Shown: one piece after another, positions 1 to 5,955 of the stretch
Layout: each line of letters begins with the position of its first letter
How positions within the stretch are numbered: position 1 is the first letter of the stretch
DNA from: a virus
Reading direction: 5' to 3' (one strand)
DNA: 20,197 nt
Virus record (IMG/VR): IMGVR_UViG_3300035664_000111
Coordinates: 1-20,197 of that record
Made by a program: the position numbers and the translations under genes
The notes under the pieces: model-generated
Told to the model about the DNA's origin: nothing
Database searches by the model: none
What the model saw: the letters and a program-made list of their open reading frames with translations, nothing else

Positions 1-1
1 A

Positions 2-115
2 AAAGAAGCCGCGTTAATTTGCGTAGATGAAATTTTAGAAACAATTTCCGAATATCACTTACAAGCGGAATGGTGGCAAGAAGTTAAACAAGAAATAAAA
101 AAGATATGCAATTAA
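2..115 (+). CDS. 3' end of a truncated phage gene of unknown function
   Basis: An open frame enters from the left edge in phase 2 and stops with TAA at 113-115, giving 37 residues that end in EVKQEIKKICN. The start lies outside the window. The visible part is amphipathic and helical, with a Trp-Trp pair in AEWWQEV. It overlaps the next gene's ATG (106) by 10 bases, as is usual in this gene cluster. The ending resembles short helical proteins often found in the early region of Bacteroidota phages, but I cannot name a family and assign no function. Confidence 0.6.
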   Translation, partial: KEAALICVDEILETISEYHLQAEWWQEVKQEIKKICN

Positions 116-513
116 AGAACAAATTTACCACACTAATCGAAGATAACGACTTACGCAAACGTAGCAGAAAACGCAAGTACGTTAACCAACGGGGATACGT
201 AATTAAATTAATGCGGGGGTACGGATTCAGTTATATTGAAATCGGGGAAATGTTAGGCTTGAATCACGCGACTTGTATACACGCCTTCAACAACGCGAAT
301 CTTTGGGAATCAATTAACGACCGCCATTTTTACAACGACACCGAACACCTACGCGCAGCAATGAACGATTTTAAAATAACGCGAACTATTAATGATTTAT
401 ATTTAGACGTTAAAAGCGCGGGTGGGTTAAAAGACTTAGAACATATACAGGAACGAATTTACCGAGGGGAATATCAAATAAATTTTCAATACGATGAACA
501 TATATTAAATTAA
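106..513 (+). CDS. DnaA domain IV-like DNA-binding protein
   Basis: A 135-residue basic protein. Residues about 36-64 contain GFSYIEIGEMLGLNHATCIH, which follows the pattern of the helix-turn-helix in DnaA domain IV: a helix, then 'IG..LG', then 'HATV.HA'. In bacterial DnaA the H-[AST]-T motif contacts the DnaA box. The N-terminus is rich in Lys/Arg (RKRSRKRKY). There is no AAA+ ATPase domain, so it is not a complete initiator. It may bind origin-like sites or act as a regulator. It is the last gene before the only large gap of the early region (514-639) and sits just upstream of the replication initiator, which fits a role in replication control. The fold assignment is fairly secure; the role is inferred. 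Confidence 0.7.
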   Translation: MQLKNKFTTLIEDNDLRKRSRKRKYVNQRGYVIKLMRGYGFSYIEIGEMLGLNHATCIHAFNNANLWESINDRHFYNDTEHLRAAMNDFKITRTINDLYLDVKSAGGLKDLEHIQERIYRGEYQINFQYDEHILN

Positions 514-518
514 TTAGT

Positions 519-526
519 TATATTTG
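519..526 (+). promoter_or_regulatory. Candidate Bacteroidota -7 promoter element
   Basis: TATATTTG matches the Bacteroidota primary sigma factor -7 consensus TAnnTTTG exactly. It lies six bases after the stop of the DnaA-like gene. No convincing -33 TTG/TTTG element is present 19-21 bases upstream, so the promoter may be weak or need an activator. The predicted start point, a few bases downstream at about 531-533, coincides with the first stem of the structured RNA candidate. Confidence 0.5.
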
Positions 527-530
527 TAAA

Positions 531-624
531 CGCATTCATCCTACATTATAAATGCGAAAAGAAGTTATTAAGCTCTTAAATGAACGTGAGGTAGGATGCA
601 CGGGATTTTAAGGGCTTTTTTTAT
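531..624 (+). ncRNA. Candidate structured RNA: two hairpins with complementary loops and a terminator-like end
   Basis: Hairpin 1 has stem CGCATT (531-536) with AATGCG (551-556) and a 14-nt loop (537-550). Hairpin 2 pairs 570-580 with 607-617 (11 bp, one G-U). Above that is a 4x4 internal loop in which 582/605 and 583/604 can form tandem G-A pairs, then CGTG (585-588) with CACG (599-602) closing a 10-nt loop (589-598). The loop segments CATCCTAC (537-544) and GTAGGATG (591-598) are exactly complementary over 8 bases, allowing a kissing-loop or pseudoknot. Hairpin 2 is followed at once by a run of T (616-622), as in an intrinsic terminator. The -7 element at 519-526 would start transcription at the base of hairpin 1. 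It could be a small RNA or a leader/attenuator of the replication initiator gene. I do not recognise a named RNA family. Confidence 0.55.
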
Positions 625-639
625 TTATTAAAATTTAAT

Positions 640-1263
640 ATGAGCGGTTGGATTAAGATACACCGAAAGTTTTTAGATTGGGAATGGTTTAACAAAAGCG
701 AAGCGGTACACCTATTTATTTATTTGCTATTAAAAGCGAATCACAAAGACGCAAGTTGGCAAGGTATGGAAGTTAAACGAGGCGAATTTATTTCGTCTTT
801 AGGTAAGATTTCTTCGGATACAGGAATCAGTTTACAAACGCTTAGAACACTTTTAAAAAAGTTGGAAAGTACAAACGAAATCGAAGTAAAATCAACAAAC
901 AAATTTACTACAGTAACTATTTGTAAATATGATAGTTACCAAGACGAAACGGAAGACACTAACAAGCAACTAACAAACAATCAACAAACAACTAACAAAC
1001 AACTAACAACAAACAAGAATGATAAGAATAAAAAGAATGAAGAAAACATATACAGGCGCTTCGCTCATTTGTGTTTAACTCAAGATGAATTTGAAGGTTT
1101 AAAAATAAATTGGACTGAAGAACAAATAAACGAAATTTTAGACCAAATAGAAAACTACGCTAAAAATAAAGCCTATAAAAGTTTAAATTTAACGGCTCAA
1201 AATTGGTTAAAGAAAAGTTATCCGATAAAAAAAGACGAACCGTTTAAGTTCGCTTGGCAATAA
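640..1263 (+). CDS. Phage replication initiator-like protein (winged helix, DnaD/primosome type)
   Basis: A 207-residue protein opening MSGWIKIHRKFLDWEWFN, the typical N-terminus of phage replication organiser / DnaD-like proteins. Residues about 1-100 form a winged-helix DNA-binding domain (ISSDTGISLQTLRTLLKKLE is the recognition region). Residues about 105-135 are a Thr/Asn/Gln/Lys linker (TNKQLT repeated every 11 residues). The C-terminal part, about 136-207, is a helical domain including QNWLKKSY and probably recruits a helicase or other replication protein. The linker DNA consists of 11-bp direct repeats, so the origin may lie inside this gene, as in lambda O. The gene starts 16 bases after the T-run of the upstream structured RNA and is followed by the RecA-like ATPase. 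The role comes from family resemblance and context. Confidence 0.75.
   Translation: MSGWIKIHRKFLDWEWFNKSEAVHLFIYLLLKANHKDASWQGMEVKRGEFISSLGKISSDTGISLQTLRTLLKKLESTNEIEVKSTNKFTTVTICKYDSYQDETEDTNKQLTNNQQTTNKQLTTNKNDKNKKNEENIYRRFAHLCLTQDEFEGLKINWTEEQINEILDQIENYAKNKAYKSLNLTAQNWLKKSYPIKKDEPFKFAWQ
967..1010 (+). repeat. Four tandem 11-bp iterons inside the replication initiator gene; candidate replication origin
   Basis: Copies begin at 967, 978, 989 and 1000. Copies 1 and 3 are CAACTAACAAA, copy 2 is CAATCAACAAA and copy 4 is CAACTAACAAC. Further looser CAAACAA units continue to about 1017. The 11-bp period is close to one helical turn and is not a multiple of three, so the matching protein repeat recurs only every 11 codons. 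Strand asymmetry is marked (almost no G). Known initiators such as lambda O bind iterons in their own gene; that this is an origin is inference. Confidence 0.5.
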
Positions 1264-1280
1264 TTAAAAACGAAAACGCT

Positions 1281-2171
1281 ATGAAAGGATTTAAAGTAAC
1301 AAAAGCACACGAAGTAATTGACGACCTTTTCAGGTATAGAAACAATTACCACGAAAAAGGTAAATACTTAGGCTTTGAAGGAATGGACGCATACTATTCG
1401 ATGAGTTTGGGTAATTGCACGGATTGGACGGGATTCCCAATGTCGGGTAAAACTCAGGTACTTATGGAATGCCTTATGAATACTTCCCGTTTTTATGGTT
1501 GGAAGCATTTGGTTTATTTTCCCGACGTAGGTTCGAACGTGGAAATTATCGCGGACTTAATTAATAAGAAAACAGGCAAAAGTTTTAACCCTGAATCGTT
1601 TAACGTAATTACGGACGAAGAAATATTACACGCGATTGATTGGGTAACGCATCATTTTAAGGTACTAACGCGCGACGATATTAAAGCGAAAATGACACCC
1701 GTTGAATTTTGGGATTATGCGGTACAACTAAAAAAAGACGAAGGACTAGAAACGGCTTCTATTGATTCGTGGAAGGACTTAAACCACCCTTACAACGATT
1801 TCGGTGGTTACGCTCAGTATTTAGAGTTCGTTCTTCCGTATCGTAACCAAATCGCAGAAGACAACGATTTACACTTGCATACGATTATCCACCCTAAATT
1901 AACCGAAAAGGAAAACGGAAAAAGAAGCGCACCCGTTCCATACGATTTAAAAGGAGGTTCGGAGTGGTTTAACTCGGGAAAATGTATGATAACCGTACAC
2001 CGCGAAGACCCAACTTATTATAAAGCGGAATTATATTTTAATAAAATTAAACCGCGTTCAAACGGTAATATAGGAAAACACGAAATCTTTTTTGATAAGG
2101 AAAAATTAGTTTACTTTGAACAGGAACAAAAAGGGAATACATTAATTAAAAAATACGCAAAAGGAAAATAA
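1281..2171 (+). CDS. RecA/DnaB-like ATPase, probable replicative helicase-type protein
   Basis: About 296 residues from the ATG at 1281. A longer reading would need a TTG at 1254 inside the previous gene. The ATG is preferred because it is preceded by ACGCT, as at two other starts here. The Walker A motif GFPMSGKT lies at about residues 51-58 and a Walker B-like strand ending in Asp (TASIDSWKDL) at about 158-167. A histidine-containing strand (LHTIIHP) follows, like motif 3 of SF4/RecA-fold helicases. The protein is shorter than DnaB (about 450 residues) and lacks a DnaB N-terminal domain. The position right after the initiator fits a helicase or loader-type ATPase at the phage replisome. The ATPase fold is well supported; helicase activity is inferred. 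Confidence 0.72.
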   Translation: MKGFKVTKAHEVIDDLFRYRNNYHEKGKYLGFEGMDAYYSMSLGNCTDWTGFPMSGKTQVLMECLMNTSRFYGWKHLVYFPDVGSNVEIIADLINKKTGKSFNPESFNVITDEEILHAIDWVTHHFKVLTRDDIKAKMTPVEFWDYAVQLKKDEGLETASIDSWKDLNHPYNDFGGYAQYLEFVLPYRNQIAEDNDLHLHTIIHPKLTEKENGKRSAPVPYDLKGGSEWFNSGKCMITVHREDPTYYKAELYFNKIKPRSNGNIGKHEIFFDKEKLVYFEQEQKGNTLIKKYAKGK

Positions 2172-2461
2172 TGGACGATTACACAACACTACGCGCTCAG
2201 GTTCTTTTATCGCATACTTACCTAAAGATTCAAGGAAGTTTAAACGAAATAAAAGAAAAGAACCCTAACCGAAAGGACTTAATAGATTCAATGGAAGAAA
2301 CCTTAGAACATTTACAGGAATGTAAGGTATATTGGAATCAGTTAGAACAAGAATACCGAGCGTTGCGCCAAAACGCGTATAGATTAGAATTAGTTAACTT
2401 GGACTTAAACACGGAAAACAAACGTTTAGAAGCCATAAATAAAGCCTTAAATTATGAATAG
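2171..2461 (+). CDS. Small coiled-coil phage protein
   Basis: A 96-residue protein. The ATG at 2171 shares its A with the previous TAA stop (TAATG), which suggests translational coupling to the ATPase gene. The second half (about residues 45-94) is a long heptad-patterned, charged helix with repeated Leu and Glu (LEHLQECKVYWNQLEQEYRA and onward), probably a coiled coil. No catalytic motif is visible. Coupling to the ATPase suggests a replication accessory protein, but that is only context. The family is not recognised. Confidence 0.65.
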   Translation: MDDYTTLRAQVLLSHTYLKIQGSLNEIKEKNPNRKDLIDSMEETLEHLQECKVYWNQLEQEYRALRQNAYRLELVNLDLNTENKRLEAINKALNYE

Positions 2462-2810
2462 AATAAAAGGTTTATATATATGTAAATGTTACAGGATTAT
2501 AGATAATAAATTACAGCCTGTATTAAAATATGGAAAAACAAATAATATAAATACAAGAATGTATTTTTATAATAAAAATGGTTTAGCTTATAAATTAATT
2601 GCATTTTTTCCGTGTAAAGATTTTATTGATAAAAGAGAAAATTTAATACACCAAAATTATGAAGCATATAGAATTACAAGAAGCGAACATATTTTATACG
2701 AAAAAGGTGAATTTAATCAATTATATGATATTGTTAAAGAGGCATCGGAAGTAACGATTAAAAAATTATATAATAAACAACGAAAATGTATAGGTTTCTC
2801 AATACAATAA
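2454..2810 (+). CDS. GIY-YIG-like nuclease (T5orf172/Mug113 type)
   Basis: A 118-residue protein with a GIY-YIG-like layout: G6-L7-Y8 on the first strand, K25-Y26-G27-K28-T29 on the second, and a conserved Arg at 35 (NNINTRM). Next comes RENLIHQNYEAY with a candidate acidic residue (E58), then SEHILYEKGEF. This order matches T5orf172/Mug113 versions of the fold, which make single-domain nucleases in phages. The gene overlaps its upstream neighbour by 8 bases, and the next gene starts one base after its stop. Its codons are clearly more AT-rich (many AAT, TAT, ATA, TTA) than those of the flanking genes, so it may be a recent insertion, for example a free-standing homing-type endonuclease. No DNA-binding extension is seen. 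The catalytic assignment is tentative. Confidence 0.55.
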   Translation: MNRIKGLYICKCYRIIDNKLQPVLKYGKTNNINTRMYFYNKNGLAYKLIAFFPCKDFIDKRENLIHQNYEAYRITRSEHILYEKGEFNQLYDIVKEASEVTIKKLYNKQRKCIGFSIQ

Positions 2811-2811
2811 T

Positions 2812-3327
2812 ATGAAGTGTAAGAACTGCAAAGCCGAATTCACTCCCGTTCGATTTAATCAAAAGTTTTGCTTTGATACTGAATGTGTCCGTGTTTGGGT
2901 AGAACTTGAAAAGGAAAAACAATGGAAGAAAAAGAAAAAGGTACTAAAAGACGAACTCCAAACGGTTCAAGAACTAACTAAACTTGCCCAAGTGGTATTT
3001 AACAAGTATATAAGGCTACGAGATAAAGATAAACCTTGCGTAAGTTGCGGTTGTAAACTCGGTTCAAAGTTTGACGCAGGCCATTATTTTAGTAGTGGCG
3101 GACACAAAGCCGTTACATTCGACGAAGACAACGTACACGGGCAATGCGTAACCTGCAACCAACATAAACACGGAAACTTATTAAACTACCAAATCGGAAT
3201 CCAACAAAGAATTGGCGCGGATAGTTTAATAGAACTACACGCCAAAGCACACAAAACGCGAAAGTACACACGCGAAGAACTCAAAGAAATAATAAAAACA
3301 TACAAACAAAAGATAAATGAGATTTGA
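2812..3327 (+). CDS. ninG: NinG-like recombination protein (lambda Rap family)
   Basis: A 171-residue protein. The N-terminal zinc-binding module has C3-x2-C6 and C20-x4-C25. A basic helix follows (KKKKK at about 39-43), then the NinG core: NKYIRLRDKDKPCVSCG (64-80), DAGHY (88-92), and NVHGQCVTCNQHKHGN (107-122), whose Cys pairs and His/Asn residues form a treble-clef/HNH-like site. In lambda, NinG (Rap) stimulates recombination and binds branched DNA such as Holliday junctions. Here it sits just before a PD-(D/E)XK nuclease candidate and upstream of the ERF/exonuclease pair, forming a recombination cluster. The family assignment is strong. Confidence 0.85.
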   Translation: MKCKNCKAEFTPVRFNQKFCFDTECVRVWVELEKEKQWKKKKKVLKDELQTVQELTKLAQVVFNKYIRLRDKDKPCVSCGCKLGSKFDAGHYFSSGGHKAVTFDEDNVHGQCVTCNQHKHGNLLNYQIGIQQRIGADSLIELHAKAHKTRKYTREELKEIIKTYKQKINEI

Positions 3328-3724
3328 AACGCTTAAAGACCTACAAAACGAATCGGAAGCAATAGCAATTTTTTGCGATGAATACGAATTAAGTTGCAGA
3401 AAATTAGACGAACACGATATAGATTTTCAACTACTTAAAGACGAACGAATAATAGGCTATGCAGAAGTAAAAGGAAGAAACAAAACAATGCAGGAAGCCT
3501 ACCCGCTACCAATAGCCGTAAGAAAATTAATTAAGCTAATGGACAAAAAAACGAACCCCGTAATTATTTGGAAATGTTACGACGGAATTATATACGGCAA
3601 ACTTGAAAAACTCAAAGGAGAAATAAGAATAGGGGGAAGAAAACCCCGTGAACATTCCTTTAACGATATTGAGTTAATGGCTTATTTTGATAGGTCAAAG
3701 GAATTAATCGAAAAGAAATTTTAA
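3317..3724 (+). CDS. Putative PD-(D/E)XK-fold nuclease
   Basis: A 135-residue protein overlapping the NinG gene by 11 bases. Residues 34-54 hold DIDFQLLKDERIIGYAEVKG, a PD-(D/E)XK arrangement with D36 ending one strand and E50-V-K52 at the end of the next. E14 in the first helix could be the additional acidic ligand. After that comes a basic/aliphatic helix (AVRKLIKLMDKK) and a strand (PVIIWKCYDG), the expected remainder of a small nuclease core. VRR-NUC or resolvase-like proteins of this size occur in phage recombination regions. Next to NinG it might cut branched DNA or support repair. Substrate is unknown. Confidence 0.5.
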   Translation: MRFETLKDLQNESEAIAIFCDEYELSCRKLDEHDIDFQLLKDERIIGYAEVKGRNKTMQEAYPLPIAVRKLIKLMDKKTNPVIIWKCYDGIIYGKLEKLKGEIRIGGRKPREHSFNDIELMAYFDRSKELIEKKF

Positions 3725-3754
3725 CATTTTTTAACAAATAAATTATATCGAAGT

Positions 3755-3785
3755 ATTGTTAATTGAAATAATATATTTATATTTG
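3755..3785 (+). promoter_or_regulatory. Bacteroidota-type promoter upstream of the recombination genes
   Basis: A -33-like element ATTGTTA (3755-3761) and an exact -7 element TATATTTG (3778-3785) are separated by 19 bases counted from the TTG to the TA, within the normal range for Bacteroidota promoters. The gap 3725-3807 is very AT-rich. Transcription would begin near 3791 and read the 77-residue ORF, ERF and exonuclease genes. Confidence 0.7.
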
Positions 3786-3807
3786 TATATAATTAAAAAC
3801 AAACGCT

Positions 3808-4041
3808 ATGAAAAAATGCAGAACCAAAAAAGATTTAATTAATAGTCCTTATGTATCGGGTATACATACCGAATATCAATATGGGGTATTTGATAATTAC
3901 GACGATATATATATATTATCTTTAAAAGGGGGTTATTGGTTTAAGGAAGAACAAGTTGGTTGTTTACACGAACCGACAATTTCGAGATTAATTTCAAGAT
4001 TTAATTCAATGACAATAAGCAAAAGAACAGACGAATTTTAA
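3808..4041 (+). CDS. Small conserved-type phage protein of unknown function
   Basis: A 77-residue protein starting MKKCRTKKDLINSPYVSGI. It has no recognisable domain. The middle (YDDIYILSLKGGYWFKEEQVG) looks like two beta strands joined by a turn, and the C-terminus is a short helix with SRLISRFNSM. It is the first gene behind the promoter at 3755-3785, and its ATG is preceded by ACGCT. A hairpin (4056-4075) separates it from the ERF gene, so it may be made in larger amount than the genes that follow. Function unknown. Confidence 0.6.
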   Translation: MKKCRTKKDLINSPYVSGIHTEYQYGVFDNYDDIYILSLKGGYWFKEEQVGCLHEPTISRLISRFNSMTISKRTDEF

Positions 4042-4055
4042 TAAAAAAACAAGGG

Positions 4056-4080
4056 GTGCGACTTGGTTAACGCACGTTTT
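4056..4080 (+). terminator. Small hairpin followed by a T-rich tract, possible attenuator
   Basis: GTGCG (4056-4060) pairs with CGCAC (4071-4075) across a 10-base loop, and is followed by GTTTT and a T-rich stretch up to 4088. The stem is only 5 bp, so termination would be partial at best. It lies between the first small gene of this transcript and the ERF gene. Alternatively it is a leader structure near the ERF start. Confidence 0.35.
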
Positions 4081-4094
4081 AATTTTTATACGCT

Positions 4095-4613
4095 ATGAAA
4101 AATTTATTTAAATCGTTGGCAGCCTTCCAACAGGAAGTACCCGTAATTCACAAGGGTACACAAGGCTACGGGTATAGTTACGCAGATTTACCAAAGATTT
4201 TTGAAGTAGTTAATCCGCTACTAAATAAACACGGATTAGGATTTACGCAGTTACTCGACACTAAAGAAGGAATCGATTATATTGCAACCGTTATTTTTCA
4301 CGTTGAAACAGGCGAAACGTTAGAATCTAAAGTAGCCATTCCGCAAGTCGAGTTAAAAGGAATGAACGATTATCAAAGTTTCGGAAGCGGGGTTACTTAC
4401 TTCCGTCGCTACGCTTTGAGTTCGGCGCTTGGATTGGTTACGGACAAGGATACGGACGCTTCAGGCGAACAAGTAAAGAAAAGACCTACTATCGATAACA
4501 AACGATTAGGTAAGGCTTTAGAAATGATTGCAGACGGCAAATACACCAAAGAACAATTAATTGAAAATTTTGAATTAACTGAAGGTCAAACCAAATTAAT
4601 TGAAAATGTATGA
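4095..4613 (+). CDS. erf: ERF-family single-strand annealing recombinase
   Basis: A 172-residue protein with the ERF core: GYGYSYADLPKIFEVVNPLL (about 24-43), HGLGFTQ (46-52), the FHVETGETLES strand pair, and the family signature DYQSFGSGVTYFRRYALSSA (about 92-111) followed by LGLVTDKDTDA. P22 Erf forms rings on single-stranded DNA and anneals complementary strands; it helps circularise and recombine phage DNA. The C-terminal part (about 130-172) is a short helical domain. The exonuclease gene starts inside its stop (ATGA, 4610-4613), giving the classic exonuclease/annealase pair. The family assignment is secure. Confidence 0.9.
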   Translation: MKNLFKSLAAFQQEVPVIHKGTQGYGYSYADLPKIFEVVNPLLNKHGLGFTQLLDTKEGIDYIATVIFHVETGETLESKVAIPQVELKGMNDYQSFGSGVTYFRRYALSSALGLVTDKDTDASGEQVKKRPTIDNKRLGKALEMIADGKYTKEQLIENFELTEGQTKLIENV

Positions 4614-5281
4614 AAGTCCGATGTTCTCAAATTGGTAAGATAATGACTAACCCCCGCAAAGGCGGGGAAGTCTTATCTCAAACAGCTAAAACGTACGTTC
4701 AAGACCTTGTATTAGAAGAAAAGTACGGAATTCGAAAAGAATTTAGTTCACGTTACACGGATAAAGGTAACGAAGTAGAAGACCTTTCGATAGGATTAGT
4801 TAACGACGTTTTAAATTACAAGTTTATTTACAAGAACGACGAACACTTTAACAACGATTGGATAACAGGAACGCCCGACGTAAACACGGACGAAGTATTA
4901 ATAGACGTTAAAAGTAGTTGGGACGCTTCAACGTTTCCGTTCTTTGAAACCGAACTACCTAACAAAGATTACTATTACCAACTTCAGGGGTATATGTGGT
5001 TAACGGGTAAAATGGAATCCGTGTTAGCGTATTGTTTAATCGACACTCCGTTAGAAATGGTAGAAGACGAAATACGTCGTGCGCATTGGAAGTTTCATCT
5101 TATAGATGAATCGCAGGAATTACGCGAAGAAATCGAAGCGAAGCACAAGTTTAGCCATATACCAAAAAACCGTCGTGTTAAATATTGGTTTGTACAAAAA
5201 GACGAAGCCGTAATAGAAGCAATTAAAGAACGCGTGGAGCTATGCCGTGAATACTATAACCTATTAATGAAAACAATATGA
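4610..5281 (+). CDS. Phage recombination exonuclease (YqaJ/lambda-exonuclease, PD-(D/E)XK family)
   Basis: A 223-residue protein translationally coupled to ERF. The nuclease motifs are in order: helix KGNEVED (52-58), GTPD (87-90, D90 on the first metal-binding strand), IDVKSSW (98-104, D99-x-K101 on the second), then YYYQLQGYMWLTG (121-133), the helix typical of YqaJ/lambda Exo. The D replacing E in the (D/E)xK motif is allowed in the family. Such enzymes resect double-stranded DNA 5' to 3' and hand the 3' strand to the annealing protein. The C-terminal region is helical and charged. Length is close to lambda Exo (226). The assignment is strong; direction and processivity come from the family. 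Confidence 0.82.
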   Translation: MKVRCSQIGKIMTNPRKGGEVLSQTAKTYVQDLVLEEKYGIRKEFSSRYTDKGNEVEDLSIGLVNDVLNYKFIYKNDEHFNNDWITGTPDVNTDEVLIDVKSSWDASTFPFFETELPNKDYYYQLQGYMWLTGKMESVLAYCLIDTPLEMVEDEIRRAHWKFHLIDESQELREEIEAKHKFSHIPKNRRVKYWFVQKDEAVIEAIKERVELCREYYNLLMKTI

Positions 5282-5493
5282 ACATAACACAAGAAAACGA
5301 GCCAATAAAACACGAAGACACGGTATTAATGGCAGTAATGACAAAATACCACGAACGGAGTAAACGAGGAATACGAAAATACGGAACGAACTTAGATAGA
5401 AAAGACGTTGATTTATTAGGGTGGTTAAATCACTTACAAGAAGAATTAATGGACGCAACGTTATACATTGAAAAATTAAAGAAGGAAATATGA
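5278..5493 (+). CDS. Small conserved phage protein, MazG/phosphohydrolase-like helix pattern
   Basis: A 71-residue protein starting inside the exonuclease stop codon (ATGA). The sequence KRGIRKYGTNLDRKD followed by WLNHLQEELMDATLYIEKLK (50-69) resembles short phage proteins distantly related to dATP/dGTP or MazG-type nucleotide phosphohydrolases, whose helices carry EE..DA..Y metal-binding residues. Here E55, E56 and D59 fit part of that pattern, but the protein is too short to hold a full active site, so activity is doubtful. It may be an accessory or remnant. The gene itself is credible because of tight coupling on both sides. Confidence 0.65.
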   Translation: MNITQENEPIKHEDTVLMAVMTKYHERSKRGIRKYGTNLDRKDVDLLGWLNHLQEELMDATLYIEKLKKEI

Positions 5494-5711
5494 AGGCGAT
5501 ACTTGAATTTAACTTACCCGAAGACGAAGCGGAATACTATTGCGCAAATAAGGGAACTGCGATGCTTAACGTTCTTTGGGAACTTCAACAGGAACTACGT
5601 AAGATGTACAAGTACGAAGAACTAAACAAAGACGAAATCTTAATAGTTGAGCGAATGCGTGATTTTCTAAACGATAGCTTAAACGACCACGAAATAAACT
5701 TAAATAAATAA
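5490..5711 (+). CDS. Small acidic phage protein of unknown function
   Basis: A 73-residue protein starting inside the stop of the preceding gene (ATGA at 5490). It begins MKAILEFNLPEDEAEYYCAN, an opening common to small Bacteroidota phage proteins of unknown role, and continues as two helices (MLNVLWELQQELRKMYKYEE and DEILIVERMRDFLNDSLN). It is acidic and has no catalytic motif. It sits between the exonuclease and the SSB-tailed protein, so an accessory role in replication or recombination is plausible but unproven. Confidence 0.65.
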   Translation: MKAILEFNLPEDEAEYYCANKGTAMLNVLWELQQELRKMYKYEELNKDEILIVERMRDFLNDSLNDHEINLNK

Positions 5712-5716
5712 ATAAA

Positions 5717-5953
5717 ATGGAAACAAAAACAAACACGGGAGCGATTTTTAAGAACGACAAGAAACAAGGTAACCAACCCGACTACCGAGGTAAAGTAAAC
5801 GTAAACGGCAAAGAAATGGAAATAGCACTTTGGCTTAAAGAATCTTCCAAAGGATTAAAATACTTTTCGTGTTCATTTAGCGAGCCTTACGTGAACGAAA
5901 CCCCGAAACAAGTCCACACGCAGATAATAGAAGACGACGATTTACCCTTTTGA
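5717..5953 (+). CDS. Small DUF736-like protein with an SSB-type acidic C-terminal tail
   Basis: A 78-residue protein. Residues about 8-56 (GAIFKNDKKQGNQPDYRGKV, then EIALWLKESSKGLKYFSCSF) form a strand-rich pattern resembling DUF736-type small proteins. The last residues are EDDDLPF (72-78), nearly identical to the acidic tip of bacterial single-stranded DNA-binding protein (DDDIPF), which recruits repair and replication enzymes. The core could be a minimal single-strand-binding fold, or the protein could present an SSB-like tip to host partners. It lies in the replication/recombination cluster. No classical SSB OB-fold signature is visible, so DNA binding is unproven. Confidence 0.65.
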   Translation: METKTNTGAIFKNDKKQGNQPDYRGKVNVNGKEMEIALWLKESSKGLKYFSCSFSEPYVNETPKQVHTQIIEDDDLPF

Positions 5954-5955
5954 TT

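Noticed and set aside
531-624. tRNA or known riboswitch in the gap before the initiator gene
   Set aside because: There is no cloverleaf, no T-loop or anticodon arm pattern, and no riboswitch consensus I recognise. The two-hairpin loop-complementary model fits better.
961-1020. CRISPR-like array suggested by the repeated CAACTAACAAA units
   Set aside because: The units are tandem without unique spacers, too short, and lie in a coding frame; iterons explain them better.
1254-1280. Upstream TTG start extending the ATPase by nine residues
   Set aside because: It would start inside the previous gene with a rare codon. The ATG at 1281 has the ACGCT context shared with two other starts here.
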